This document shows positions 1 to 12,212 of a stretch of DNA of 64,000 nucleotides, piece by piece. Positions within the stretch are counted from its first letter, which is position 1, and each line of letters starts with the position of its first letter. Source of the DNA: Apostichopus japonicus (Eukaryota; Echinodermata; Holothuroidea; Aspidochirotida; Stichopodidae); NCBI RefSeq assembly GCF_037975245.1, contig NC_092579.1, positions 29,533,666 to 29,597,665 on the forward strand, given 5' to 3'. The translations under genes and the position numbers were made by a program. Under the pieces are notes generated by a model. That model searched no databases. It had not been told where the DNA came from and was given only the letters and a program-made list of their open reading frames with translations.

Positions 1-860
1 TATTAAACACAGAGATTGCATAGCTTTTTGACCAATAGAATTGCCATGTGAACGTAAATTAATTAGGAAGGACTTGTTTGACTTTTCTGTTGATCCGTCA
101 TCATAACTTGTGACTTCTGTATTCCAAAAATGTAATGTCATTAGAGGTAACTCTCTACCTGATAATAAATATGACAATACTAGTGTAATATCATATTGGA
201 CCACCCACACCTTTAAAAAGATCATGCATCACATCCAGAGAAAAGTTATAAAGAATACGGACAGATGCACAACTATTTAAAATTGAGCCCCTTTTTACAC
301 CTTGAACATGAACAGTTTGAAGTTGTTATGGCTGTTGCACATGCAAATTATGCAAATTGTGGGAATCTTTGTCTCTCATTTGCATGTTTTTTTTTGGGGC
401 TGTAAAGTAGTTGTGCATCTTCACGACTGGTCAAACAAAGGCGGTGATAATGACTTGCTGAAGAGCTCTCCACAAAATTGAATAATGAGTTTGCACCGAG
501 ATTGTCAGCACTAAACTGAGTAATAATTCATTTTTTTTGTAATGTCCACTTGGAAGTAGAATACCATGTTCAGCCAGGTAAGTTATATCTTTCACTTTGT
601 GTTTGAGAATTTGATCAAACCCATATTTCTTAATAAATTTGGTGTGACAAAAGGCAGCACAGTGAATGTTATTCAAGCTAGAATTAAACCTTGGAGGTAG
701 ATTTTGTTTTTAAACAAAATAAAATGCACCTATTTTTGTGAATATATGTTTTCTATCCAAAAGGATTCACTGTCTCAAAGTCATCATAGACGAAAATGCA
801 GCTGAATAGCGTTGCTATCTTGTTGAAAGATATAGGGGTTTGCTGAAATTTGCTAAAATT
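1..860. other. AT-rich sequence without a recognised gene
   Basis: I see no conserved protein motif, RNA gene or clear repeat in this left-edge stretch. The open frames are short and have no splice context or recognisable composition. It lies outside the tandem duplication that begins near 868. Confidence 0.4.
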
Positions 861-3800
861 ACAGCCTTGCTATACTTGGGGCAAATACTGCTGATCTTTA
901 AGGAGCTGCTAGCAGTGCTATGTTCACCTAAATCCTCCTTGCACACTACATTTAACACCAACATTATCAAACCTTTTCAAACTGAATGAGAGAGTCCACT
1001 GCTTTAATCCCTGGCAAATTTGACACTCCAGCTTGTACGTCCATGGTTTGCAGGTGTTAACAGACAGAGCACTAGCAGTATGGTAGTGGTCTCTGTGTCC
1101 CAGCCTAAGAAAGTAAAATGAAGAGATATTAATTAAAGAGACATGGCACTAAATGTTCAGTTAAATGATCTTTTTGTTGTTTGGAATTTATCAACCACAA
1201 GCTGCAAAAGTAGAAATATACATGGGATAGAAGATTAAGACTTTTATGCATAACCTAATAACCTGAGGTAGTAATTCAAGTATTGATAATTTGCTTCTAA
1301 TAAAACTGTTACTAAGCCATTGGAAAGCTGTAAATATTTTAGCTGTTGGATAGTTTTCATGCAGCTCCCACAGTGGCATGCTTATTACATAATTTGGCTG
1401 TAGCTATAAATACCTCCCATTTGTATTCTACATGAGAACTGAGCTGATGTTGCTCTGTCAAGCTAAGAATTATCTTAACTTTAATGGGGGAGGGGGGGGG
1501 GGAGGTTATTATTTGTGAGCTTTAATATTTACATATGATGATGAAGGTTTTCCTCATGCATTTAAAACCAGTCACATGATTTCAACTCAACAGACTATTG
1601 GCTGTCACTCCACATCTGGCCTTCACCACATTAGCAAGTAATGAATGCATGAGTATCAATTAATAATCAATGGCATCTGATCACCATCCTCTGAGTAATG
1701 AGTGTAAGGCAACAAAGTCAATTCCACCAGCTCTGTAGGTGTCAACTGGTGATGTAGGGGATGGTGAGGGGATAAAGTGAAACATCATTGTTTCCTTACT
1801 TCCCAACTACAAATCCTTACATGGTCCACGGTCCACTGTTGCCAGCAGCTCAGCAGTGGCGTCTTTATCAGTGCTTTATCTTGCAAGAGCAATAACTTTC
1901 TGCTTAGGGAGAGGCCACTGTTCCAGTAACCTTGGGTATTCCTCTGGAAACAATAACCTGAAGTCTTGTTCAATCTGCAAGCAAGAAAATTCCAGGAATT
2001 ATTTTACATGTCAAGAACGGTTCTCAGGTCCTCCTGCAGAGATTTTCTTTGAAATTTGATGGCTTCTGTGGCCTTTTCCAATATCAAATCATGCATGTTC
2101 CAGGATAATTATTGATAGCTTTGTTTTTGGTGCATTGGTGCAAGCATAATGTCATATCACAACTAATGTTTTACTATTTGATTTTCCATGGGAGAGGAGT
2201 GCCGTCATTGTCCCTTCCTTGCAGAGGCTCAAGGCTTAAGGTTTGAGGTCAACAGAAATCAAATTTTGGCTGAGAGCTATGCTATCTGCAATAAAATTCA
2301 GACCAGTTTATTGAAATAAATTACTTACATGACCTGTTGGTTTATGTGGGTCTTTAAGGCTTTTAGTGGGTCTTCAAGGCAAATACCAATTGCATACTTT
2401 CTTTTAGTGACCGTCGGTGGAGTCCGTCTGTGATGGTACATGTAGGGATACAAAATATAACAAGTGTATTAGATATTTGCCTTATTAAATGAGTGATAAT
2501 TTAAAGGCCCTTTTCTTTCACCCAAAATCTGCCATTAACTTACCTGCAATACCAGTCAGCTCAAATGTTATGTTTGGGTTAATAACAATGTAGACTAATG
2601 CAGAATTTAATAACCTGAGCTATGAAATTCTCTAGCACAGATCAAAATGTCTTTAAAGGAGCTCAACTATCTGCTATATTGGTCACAACTCCCAAATATA
2701 ACATGATATGAACTCGAAAAGTTTCTAACATCATGAAATTGAACTGCCAGGGTTTAGCGCTCCTCTAAGTATTTGTGTAAACAATTTCAACAACGTGTGT
2801 CTTATATATTTAGGCTGAGAAGCAATACCTGGCGCTCAATGATGGTTGATACTGAGCATGTCAGAGCACTGTCCTTGAAAGAAAAACACATTTTTTCTAT
2901 TACTGTGCCAACTTTGGGGCCCATGCAGCAGATCTTTAAGGCCATGTTAACGATTGATCCCCAGCTTAAGATCAGATCTCTGATAGAGGAGACTGCACCC
3001 CCCCCCCCCCCCTGTGAACTGTAGGGTATTAACATTGGATCTTTTGACATAATTAGATCCCTCAAGATATCAAGAAACAGGAATTTATAAACTATCACGT
3101 TTATAAAACAGCTATGTTCTTGAATCTTTGGCTAATAATTTGTTGCATGCTCACCACTCAACATTGGTTACACTTCAAAATCTGATCTCAAGCGCAGGAC
3201 TGATCTGCGGTTTATCCTGGTCGCTCTATTAGGGGCTTTGATCTGGATCTAATTTGCATAATTTACACTGGTAATACATCAGGATCTGATATCCTGAAGG
3301 ATCTCTGAACACTGATTTCCTAGTCTCAATTAAACCAAACAAGCTCTTTACATATCTCCTACAACTGTAGGGGTGTGATTTATCTAAAAATATGACATTT
3401 GAACCAATTCTAGGAAAAATTTACAAGCCAAGTGAAATATGAGGTAATGGGATGGTTCATGCTATATTTTGTTATATCATGAAAACATGGGTGCTATATG
3501 TCAAACTCCTAACTCACTTCTGAGATAAAAATGTGAAACTTTTGAGATAAAAAGGTCAATTCATTATGATAACTTATGAAGTCAGTTGTTTAGATGAAAA
3601 GACAAAAGTTTGATACCAAAGCCAAAAGTTTGTGACAGTAAGATAGTGAACTAAAAAAGCCAATCCCCAGACAAGAAGTCACAATTTTGACTTTGTAAAT
3701 TTCATTTTTGGCTAAGAACACTCAAATTGTGAGGTAAAAAGGTCAACATTTTATGACGAAAATTCAAAAGTTGAGAATTTTTCAATTTAGCCACTGCATT

Positions 3801-3932
3801 GCTAAAAAGATTAGTTCAAAATTATGTAAAGTTATGTTTGGACATGTGAGGATCCAAGATTTTTTTCTTGTCAGCACACAAAAACATTTTGTAACAGGAA
3901 CATACCAATTAGCCTGGTTGAAAAATTGACAC

Positions 3933-3967
3933 AAGTGTGGCAGTCAGAAATTGCTACTGCCACACTT
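3933..3967. other. Hairpin with 12-bp perfect stem, conserved in both copies
   Basis: AAGTGTGGCAGT pairs with ACTGCCACACTT across an 11-base loop. The equivalent site in copy B (13795-13830) keeps an 11-bp stem while its loop has diverged to a different sequence and length. It is not part of a recognised exon. Confidence 0.6.
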
Positions 3968-5094
3968 CAATTCTCCAACTATCATCATGGGTTGACCATC
4001 TAAATGTTTCATCAATGGAGCACTTTCATACTCAAAACAAGTGTCAATTAATCCATGTTCATAGACGTGTTAAAGTTTCAAACATTTCATTGCAGCAATC
4101 ATGAGTTTCTAAGTTTACAACTACCAAAAAAAAAAATTACTTATAGCAACTACAATGTTCACCAACAATCTCTGGGACTTTGCACTCCGACACTTTTGGG
4201 CTCTGTATTCAGCTAAAACTGTGGCCCCACTTGCACTTTTTTGAAGATCTGCCCTTGTGAGCTTTAATAAAGTGTACAAAAAATACAAGGATTCTTGAAA
4301 GTTGTAATGAACTTTAGAGATTCATAATCAGAGTTTTCGTAACATAAATTAGTAAAATACCTTTCATTCTTATTATTGTAATATTTGTATTATTGTTTTT
4401 TAAGGTCCTTTCAAATCCTGAATTGGATACTCAAGGACGATCCCAAATCCAGAGTTTGCCTCTGCAGGAGATCTTCCCAGCATCAAAAGGTCAGTCCCAC
4501 TTATTTTAAGATAATACATACCAAATCCAAACAAAAAAAACAACATGGTTTAAGGCAACTTCAGTTTGTTAGGTTATAGTCTGTTCAGAATCTTGCAAGT
4601 TAACAGCAAATTTGAACATCTCAAAAGTAATGTTTCTATTCAGTCAAGATGTCAAACCCCAAATCCAACACCAATGTATGCTGTTTCTTGAGTTGTTCCC
4701 TGCTATATCCAAAGTTTTAGGGAGAAATTACAGATTCAAACATTATCAATAAATTCAATACATTTTCACAAAGATGTTACATGCTAAGGAGGATGCCAAA
4801 ACTTGCCAAGTTTCAGGTTTCCAATGAATGGTATAGAGCCCTCCTCAATATTATAAGAAATGTTTAAATGAGTGATTACCTCAGTGGCCTCATCTGTTCC
4901 TGCTTAGAACTGTTTCTCTTAATCTTTTCATTGGAGGTTCAGAACTGGTGGAGGGTAGTTAAACATGGTCTTGAGGATCCTCCTCCTCCTCCTCCTCCTC
5001 CTCTTCAGAAATTACATCAGTATCAGAATTGCTGCCTTTCTTCACTGATGCAGCTGCTGGAGACACTAAAGGAAGGAAAATATGCTGTTAAGCA

Positions 5095-5674
5095 CATAGG
5101 CGTACAAGGTGGGGGGGGGGGGCAGATTGCCCCCCCAAATTTCCAGAGGTCAAGAAATTTGGGCAAAAGTCCTGAAAAATTCAGGCAGCCTAAGAGGATA
5201 AAATATATATATATATATATATAAATATGCAGTAGCTTGCCCGAATCTTTTTCAAATTTTTGCCCGACAATTCCGTGGAGAGCGTTTTGTGTTATTTGTT
5301 TTGTGACATTAATATTAATATAGGCCTAATGATTTTCTTTATTTAGCATCATGATGCCCGAATACTTCCCTGTAACACCACCGTAAGCGCATTTCATCTG
5401 GGCTACCACGTTTTTTGCACTATCGCCCAAAATTATTAATTTTTGGTGAAGTGTAAATTTCTAAAACGTGAGATTATAAAATAAAGAATGTTTAGATGCA
5501 ACTTGCAAGGCCTTCGAAGTGCCATTTCCGGCAATCTAAGAGGCATTTTTTCCCCAAAAATTCTTGTAGGCTACGCCCCAACCGATGGTGGTGCTTCGCT
5601 TAGATAGTGTCACAGGAACTTTTGAGCACAAAATTTTCTACCCCCCCAAACTGAAATGATCCTGTACACCTATG
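5095..5674. mobile_element. Non-autonomous hAT-like element (580 bp)
   Basis: An 8-bp target duplication GTTAAGCA flanks the element (5087-5094 and 5675-5682). Inverted termini are CATAGGCGTACAAGG at the left and the complement of CCTGTACACCTATG at the right. Copy B retains the empty site at about 15022. The interior has G- and C-tracts, an (AT)n run at 5202-5223 and, at about 5510-5611, a reverse-oriented core block (GCCATTTCCGGCAATCTAAG to ACCGATGGTGGTGCTTCGC) shared with elements at 9337, 23402 and 54271. It lies in an intron, 29 bases upstream of the acidic-linker exon. No transposase is encoded. Confidence 0.88.
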
Positions 5675-6365
5675 GTTAAGCACATAGCATTATATAGCTA
5701 GAGAGGTATGAATAGGAATGTGCATTTCAAACAATCCATGAACTGATAACCGGTCAAGCGGTTAACCAGTAATCAATCCTACAACCACACAGAAAATGAC
5801 AATTAATGTAACATCTTGATTTCAAAACTTCACAAAACCAGTCACAAGAACCATGCAGACATTAAACCTGCCACAGCACTGCTACCCCTTTAGTTGCAAT
5901 TAAGCCTCATCTGTTTTGCTGTACTTGCATGTATACCATCACTACATGAGACATTTATTTAAATCTTCTGTTTTACCTGCGGGAATCAAATCACCTCAAA
6001 TATGGGAACACAGTATAATGCTGATGAGAGGCAGTCAGAATTCAACGTTCAACGCTTATTATCTTGACCATATATGATTGTGACTGATACACTGTATAAA
6101 CTACATCTACACGATACTCACCATGTAGTATGAAAACTGAACAAAACTGATTCCCTATTTGAAATGATGGGGATCGATTCCTTCCTAGGTAAATGTCAGA
6201 GATCCCATGTCCACACTAACTAACATATATTAAACACTAACTAACATACATTACACACTAACTTACATACATTACACACTAACTTACATACATTGGGAAT
6301 ACATCTGGTTATTCATGTCAGCAGAGTATGTTGCGTTGTCTGAAGCTTCCTTATTTGCCACTTAC

Positions 6366-6515
6366 CCCACTTTTCACCTCAGAGTCTCTTTAACACCATG
6401 ATTGCTGTGTTTGGCTCCATTTCAAGGAGAGGTACAAGAGAATCTTCATCAATCTCTGCTCCATCCTCTTAATCCACAAGTACTACATCCTCAGCAAGTT
6501 TAAATTCCTTCTTTG
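6366..6515 (-). pseudogene. CIDE-N-like exon, copy A
   Basis: The exon is bounded by an acceptor (tgatacag, read on the minus strand) and a donor (G|GTAAGTGG). Its 150 bases begin with a two-base phase and end with a one-base phase, which fits the start phase of the 5065-4880 exon. The frame reads KEFKLAEDVVLVD, stop, EDGAEIDEDSLVPLLEME, then PNTAIMVLKRL, stop, GEKW. The pattern L-V-x-x-E-D-G-x-E-I-D ending in PNT..MVL..GE.W is characteristic of CIDE-N domains. The first stop is shared with copy B; the second (TGA, where copy B has GGA) is private to copy A. Confidence 0.72.
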
Positions 6516-6773
6516 CTGTATCATATATGAAAGAAAACAGAATAAACCAGCAAGCACTCATAAATTTTTATTTATTTATCCATATCAGTAGGATTAATTA
6601 GGTCTATCTTGTTAGGAATTCACCCTGAAATAGGTCTGCACCCATTAAATTTAGCAGCCGGTGACCTTGTACCGTTAAGTCCCTCCCTTGAGTTGGCCAG
6701 CACAAAGAGTATCATGTCTAACTCATTCTCAAATAGTCCTTTTTCTCAGAAAAAATGCTTGTCTGCAAGAAAG

Positions 6774-7788
6774 TGTAGCGCCCCCAACAGAGTTGTAACT
6801 ACCCGAGGGGCTGTCGGTTCGATAGGGCCGCTGTCCGCCACCCTATGTCAGCATGAATGTGGGGCAACTAAAAGTTAACACAACCTGAACCAATAAAACA
6901 CGGACAAATAAATTGAATTTTGTGCTAATACATTTAATACGAAACCGATGCCCAACTTGGGCAGGTGTCTATAAAAACCAAATTAAATAATACTTGAGGT
7001 CATTGCAGTGACCTCCAATAATAATGTAGCAAGGTGATAAATTAAGACCAATATTTATTTAATAACAATACAAATCCACATAAATCCCAGCTTATAATTT
7101 ATATAAATAATTAGACGTACCTGCGAAGTCCGTGGCCAAACGTATAATTACCAGTCCTAAATCTACAATAAGTAGTCGTTGTCTCGGGGAAATTCAACCC
7201 GAATCAAAGCCACCCCTGCGCCACAAATATGAGAATAACCCCGCAGGGTGCGGCGATAATATCGTCCGACGCAAACACTGTGTTCCCAACCTTTTAATAA
7301 GTTTAGATGTGATACTTTAACGGGATTCAGACAAACGGGGACAGACGCCTACAATATTATAAGAAAAAGGACTCGGACTTGTCTAAACTATAAAAGAAGA
7401 TTTAACTTTCTTAACGAACTGGCCAACGGACCTCCTAGACAGCAGCAAACACCAAAAACAGAACACACTTTTGGAAACCAAAATTGCTAAGTGCCCTAAC
7501 TTAACACAAATACTGATTCAAAACCTCGGATCTTCGCGTGGCTCGAACATTCCACATAGCTACGAAGGAACCAGACTATTGTCACGAGAGCCGGACAGCT
7601 GAAAGGGAGACAGAAACAAAAGGTATAAATTAGCATGTGAAACTACAACAATTCACTTTACGTATAAAAGATATTAGATAAAACAGACCCCCAGAGAAAA
7701 ATAAAACAATACACACAAACAGGACTACTCCAGCAGTGATGCTACCTATGTACGGAGGCGTTTACGTGACGCTCCTCTGGGCTTCACA
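6774..7788. mobile_element. Probable solo LTR (1015 bp)
   Basis: Copy B reads continuously from GCAAGATAG to TGAATACAAACAGAAAC (about 22463), while copy A is interrupted here by 1015 bp that begins TGTAGCGCCC and ends GGGCTTCACA. TG...CA ends with short imperfect inverted repeats, a 4-bp flank (AAAG left, ATAG right; copy B has ATAG) and no long ORF fit a solo LTR. A TATA-like motif CTATAAAAACC at about 6970 could be its promoter. A non-autonomous DNA transposon with short TIRs is the alternative. The insertion sits upstream of the CIDE-N exon of copy A. Confidence 0.65.
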
Positions 7789-7910
7789 ATAGCGAATACA
7801 AACAGAAACATAGTGAAAAAGAGTTGCAGCTTCATTGCAGCCTACAGTCATATCATATTGACCTACAGTGTTTTCCTTTCAAAATCAAGATTGACCATTG
7901 ACAATGTAAT

Positions 7911-8237
7911 TAAGTTAATCATGACTAGCCTAGGGCCTAGGCTTAACTATAGGCTAGGTCAAGTCGTCAACTAACCTTTGACAGAACAGGGCTAGGCCTA
8001 GGCTACATTAGTATTAGTAGCATGGTGGGCTCATTATTGACGCACTCAAGGATTTGATAAACGATGTCTATCATCAATGGTGTCTGCAAGAGGCAGTGAC
8101 ATCACAGTATCCAATTTGTTTTGGAAAAAAATACAAAATGCTTTAAACTTAGATCTGCCATATTGACTTCAAACTCTGCAGGCTATAACCAAACAGTTTC
8201 AGTGATTACATAATCATATAAAACTTTTACATTACAG
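7911..8237. other. Spacer between duplication copies
   Basis: Holds a cluster of taggcctagg-type motifs (7925-8005). The segment ATAGGCTAGGTCAAGTCGTCAAC at about 7950 recurs near 25599, suggesting that the 5' flank of the duplicated gene continues in both copies. No gene is seen. Confidence 0.45.
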
Positions 8238-9336
8238 CAATGCTATACTTGGGGCAAATACTGCTGATGTTTAGGGAGCTGCTAGCAGTGTTCTATTCAC
8301 TTAAATCCTCCCTGCACAATACATTTAACACAAACATTATCAAACCTTTTCTGAATGAAAGAGTCCACTGCTTTAATCCCTGGCAATTTTGACACTCCAG
8401 CTTGTACGTCCATGGTTGGCAGGTGGTAACAGACAGAGCACCAGCAGTATGGTAGCGGTCTCTTTGTCCCAGCCTAAGAAAGTAAAATGAAAAGGTAATT
8501 AATTAAAGAGACATGGCACTTAGTGTTCAGTTAAATGATCTTTTTGTTGTTTGGAATTTATCAACCTCAAGTTGCAAAAGTAAGAATATACATGGGAAGG
8601 AAGATTAAGACTTTTTATGCATAACCTAATAACCTGAGGTAGTAATTCAAGTATTGATAACTTGCTTTCTAATAAAACTGTTACTAAGCCATTGGAAAGC
8701 TGTAAATATTTTAGCTGTTGGATAGTTTTTCATGCAGCTCCCTGTGGCATGCTTATTACATAATTTGGCTGTAGCTATAAATACCTCCCATTTGTATTCT
8801 ACATGAGAACTGAGCTGATGTTGCTCTGTCAAGCTAAGAATTATCTTAACTTTAATGGGGGAGGGGGGGGGGAGGTTATTATTTGTGAGCTTTAATATTT
8901 ACAGATGATAATGGAGATTTCCTCATGCATTTAGAACTAGTCACATGATTTCAATTGAACAGTCAGCGGGTACTGCACGAGTATCAATTAATAAACAATG
9001 GCATCTGATCACCATCCTCTGAGTAATGAGTGTAATGCAACAAAGTCAATTCCATCAGCTCTGCAGGTGTCAACTGGTGATGTAGGGGATGCTGAGAGGA
9101 TAAAGTGAAGCATTTTTGTTTACTTACTTCCCAACTCCAAATCCTTACATGGTCCACGGTCCACTGTTGCCAGCAGCTCAGCAGTGGCTTCTTTATCAGT
9201 GCTTTTTCTTGCAAGAGCAATAAATTACTGCTTAAGGAGAAGCCACTGTTCCAGTGGCTTTGGGTATTCCTCTGGAAACAATAATCTGAAGTCTTGTTCA
9301 ATCTGCAAACAAGAAAATTACAGGATTTACTTTACA

Positions 9337-10113
9337 CAAAGGCGTAGGAGGCGGGGGGGGGGGGGGGGAGGGGCTGCAGCCCCTCAACCAATTATTTTGT
9401 GAAAATTTTGGCAATATGCTGAGAATTTTTCGGGCACCTACCAGTTGCGGAGCGTACATACAGTCAGAGGGGGCGGATGCCCCCCTAACGGACTCAAATG
9501 GACTGCTGGCGCCCTTTTCAGCTTTTTAACACTTCCTACTTATTCGCTATTATTGACTTCTTTATTGCGCTCTCAAATACCTACTGACATTTGTCACATT
9601 TATTGGTGCAATTTTCTGACAAATGGCGATGACACCTATTTATTCTTCGTTTATCTGCAAATTAGCTAGGCCTGGAAAGGGTCATTTCCGGCGATCTAGG
9701 GAGTATCTTTGCTCAAAAATGTGTACGCTCCGCGCCAACAGGTGTGGCGCTCCGCTTAGATAGTGTCAAAAGCGCCCCTACAGACCATTCTCTCCCCCAT
9801 GAACAATACCCCTAGCTCCGCCACTGGCACCTACTCAAAGGAGAAGAATTTGCAATGTGTTTTTCAATATTTAAACTTACATTATTATCATTATTGTTGA
9901 GACGACTTCCCCAATAATTATAACCAATAGCAATATGGAAGGGTAATAACACGAAAAATGAGTTTATGTTATTGGCATGTGATGTAATAAGGAATGAATG
10001 CCTATATGATATGCACATTAACATGTGGAACGCGCGCAGAGCGCGCGAACAATTTTGGTTATATTTTTAGGGCAAGTCGTTACAGCCCCCCCAAATCAAA
10101 TGAGGCTCCTATG
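9337..10113. mobile_element. Non-autonomous hAT-like element (777 bp)
   Basis: An 8-bp direct repeat ACTTTACA flanks it (9329-9336 and 10114-10121). Termini are CAAAGGCGTAGGAG and, inverted, GGCTCCTATG. Copy A shows the uninterrupted site TTATTTTACATGTCAAGAAC at about 1999. The interior is G-rich at both ends and contains, at about 9671-9760, the same core (TCATTTCCGGCGATCTAGG to GGTGTGGCGCTCCGCTTAG) found in other elements of this window. A second set of G- and C-rich borders at 9465-9830 suggests a nested insertion. No transposase. Confidence 0.82.
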
Positions 10114-10129
10114 ACTTTACATCTTAAGA

Positions 10130-11550
10130 ACGGATCACGATGAAGTTTCTTTAGCATTTTATTGTTACACAGGAGCAAGAATGCATTGGTTATGGCTGGC
10201 AAAACTTACATCTTGTCTTTTTTTGTCCACACAAAAAACTGGAAATAAATCTTTCATGGATTTCCTAAAATTGCTGAAGTAACATCATTTGTTTATTGCC
10301 ATGAGGTTGTCCATTATTTTATTTTTTATTTTGACTCTTATCATATACTAGCTGATAACTTTTGTGGAGCTCTGAATGCAGCTCAAGAATAGGTTGCTCA
10401 TGAACTGTGGAGATCACTCATCAGTGACCATGCAGGCATAGATGGAAACTATCTACCATTCTTCACCCCATGACAGACGTATCCCCCCCCCCCACCCCGC
10501 ACTTGTAAATGCATGCAATCCACAGTCTAATTGCATACATGACACCAGTCAGAATACTTTGTTTCATACTCACAAGGCCAGGCTGGTTTAATCTGGAATT
10601 TTGGAAATTCCTGTATTATGTGAGCTGCTGAACTCACAGCATTGATCAGGTTTTTCCTCAGTAAAAGAGTATTTTTCATCTTCTCAAAGACCAAATTAGA
10701 ATCCGTAGATACAGCAGGGGTGAGTATGTTTCATCCAGTTTACATCTGCTGTAGTGTTATCTTCAGATTGCAGGTTATCAGACACAGCAGGTAATGCCCT
10801 TTTAAGCATGGGGCCTCCATCATGTTTGCAGGCAGGGTCCTTTGGAGTTATATTTGATTGTTCAGAACGACATTCTCCTCTATTGACGTTTTTTATCCTT
10901 GCTCCAAGGAATCCTGTATTGGTTCTTTCATCATAAAAAGCTTCCTGAAAATAATAATGAAATTTAACTAGTACTAGCTGTGGTTCATTTTATGCACCAC
11001 TATCCAGTTGGAGGCTTCTTAATGTCCTTTCCCAAGCTAAGCTGTGGGTTGAAAATTGCTAGGAGTTTTCATAAGTAGAGCTCTTCCAAGACATCTTTAC
11101 CATCAAAAACACTCTCAGAAATTATGAGTATGTGGCAGTAATTTTAGTTTGAACTAGCAAAACTACAGCGCTTATACAAGAGACCTTTAACCACAACTTC
11201 CTCTATTTCTACTAAAGTCATGGGCGTCTAGAGGAAGAATTGCAGAAGGGGGGGGGGGGAGGGGGGATGAAATGTTTTCCGTGGCAATGTCTAGTTCCAA
11301 ATTATGCATGTCCCAACATTTTACGTGAGAAAAAAAGTTCTCCTCTTGCCCTGGAAATATCATGATACCTATAATGTAAAATTTGACTGGCCCTGCATTA
11401 GACAAACCATTTCCCCTCCTATACATGTATGCTATTTCCCTGCAATTAATGTTAAACTATGGTACTGCACAGAACAACTGTTTTGAAGTATGGTTCCAAA
11501 ATTTACAATAATGTCCCTATGACAGCGAGTGCTAAAGCCACAAAACCCTT
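10130..11550. other. Copy-B-specific sequence, no recognised gene
   Basis: Not present between the matching points in copy A (about 2012 and 2027). It has a C-tract at 10482, a G-tract at 11248 and only short open frames lacking conserved motifs. It may be an insertion whose ends have eroded. Confidence 0.4.
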
Positions 11551-12212
11551 GGTGGGGGTCTTGGGTCCTCCTGCAGTTTATTTAAATTAATTACTTACAT
11601 GACATGTTGGTGTGTATGGGTCTTTAAGGTTTTCAAACAGGTTCACAATACCAACTGCATATTTTCTTTTTGTGACCTTGGGTAGAGTCCGGCTGTGATG
11701 GTAGGGACAAAAAATATATGAGTGTATTAGATGTTTGCCTTATTATATGAGTGATTATTTAAAGGCGCTTTTCTCTCACCACATACTGTATCTGCCATAA
11801 ACCTGCAATACTGGTCAGTTCAAATGTTATGTATGTCTTAAAAACAACAATGGACCAATGCAGAATTTAATAACCTGGGCCTTGAAATTCTCTTGCACCG
11901 TAGAGAAAAATGTCTTTAAAGGAGCTCAGCTATCTGCTGTATTGGTCACAGCTCCCAAATATAACATGCTATGAACTAGGATAGTTTCTAACATCATGAA
12001 ATTGAACTGCCGGGGTTAGCCCCACTAAGTATTTGTGTACACAATTTCAATAACCTGTGTCTTTCAGCATATGGTATTGTCTGTGGAGAATATTTGGAAT
12101 GAAAAGCAATACTGGTGTTCAATGGTTGATATTGAGCATGTCACAACACTGTCCTTGAAAGGAAACACAATTTTTGTATTATTGTGCTAACTTTGAGGCC
12201 AATGCAACAGAT

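Larger units (their letters stand above)
924..6515 (-). pseudogene. CIDE-N-domain multi-exon gene, copy A, degenerate
   Basis: Minus-strand exons with splice sites, in transcription order: 6515-6366 (CIDE-N-like), 5065-4880 (acidic and Ser-rich, followed by MKRLRE), 2427-2329 (TKRKYAIGI), 1974-1821 (IEQDFRLLFPEEYPRLLEQW), about 1462-1331 (LTEQHQLSSHVEYKWEVFI) and 1104-924 (WTYKLECQICQGLKQW). The KRKYAVGIV..LKDP and DFRLLFPEE..LEQWP segments resemble invertebrate and fish proteins often labelled SAMD3-like; this is from memory of the family and needs a search. Damage is clear: a TAA and a TGA in the CIDE-N exon, a TAA in the acidic exon, a length shift in the KRKYA exon relative to copy B, and AGA-TAA-AGC in the EQDF exon. 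Some middle exons are unlocated. Function is unknown; CIDE-N domains mediate protein-protein assembly. Likely a pseudogene. Confidence 0.7.
868..7910. repeat. Tandem segmental duplication, copy A
   Basis: Most of this interval aligns in the same order and orientation with 8238-22740. The left edge is recognisable by CTTGGGGCAAATACTGCTGA at about 878 and 8252. Matching blocks include the AATGGGGGAGG tract (1483/8855), the GTCCACGGTCCACTGTTGCC block (1823/9151), the KRKYA exon (2329/11599), the acidic-linker exon (4880/14837) and the CIDE-N exon (6366/22075). Homology fades near 7910. Copy-specific insertions are a hAT-like element (5095-5674) and a probable LTR (6774-7788). Divergence is moderate, with scattered substitutions and indels, so the duplication is not very recent. 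Confidence 0.9.

Noticed and set aside
2802-3098. Frames with poly-Gly or poly-Pro (also near 4868, 9184, 11187, 29132)
   Set aside because: They are created by G/C homopolymer tracts and CCT microsatellites; apart from the acidic exon at 4880-5065 on the minus strand, no coding support exists.
4385-4579. Possible plus-strand exon VLSNPELDTQGRSQIQSLPL between acceptor and donor-like sites
   Set aside because: The copy-B counterpart (14300-14400) has lost both splice sites and the opposite strand is also open, so strand and reality cannot be decided.
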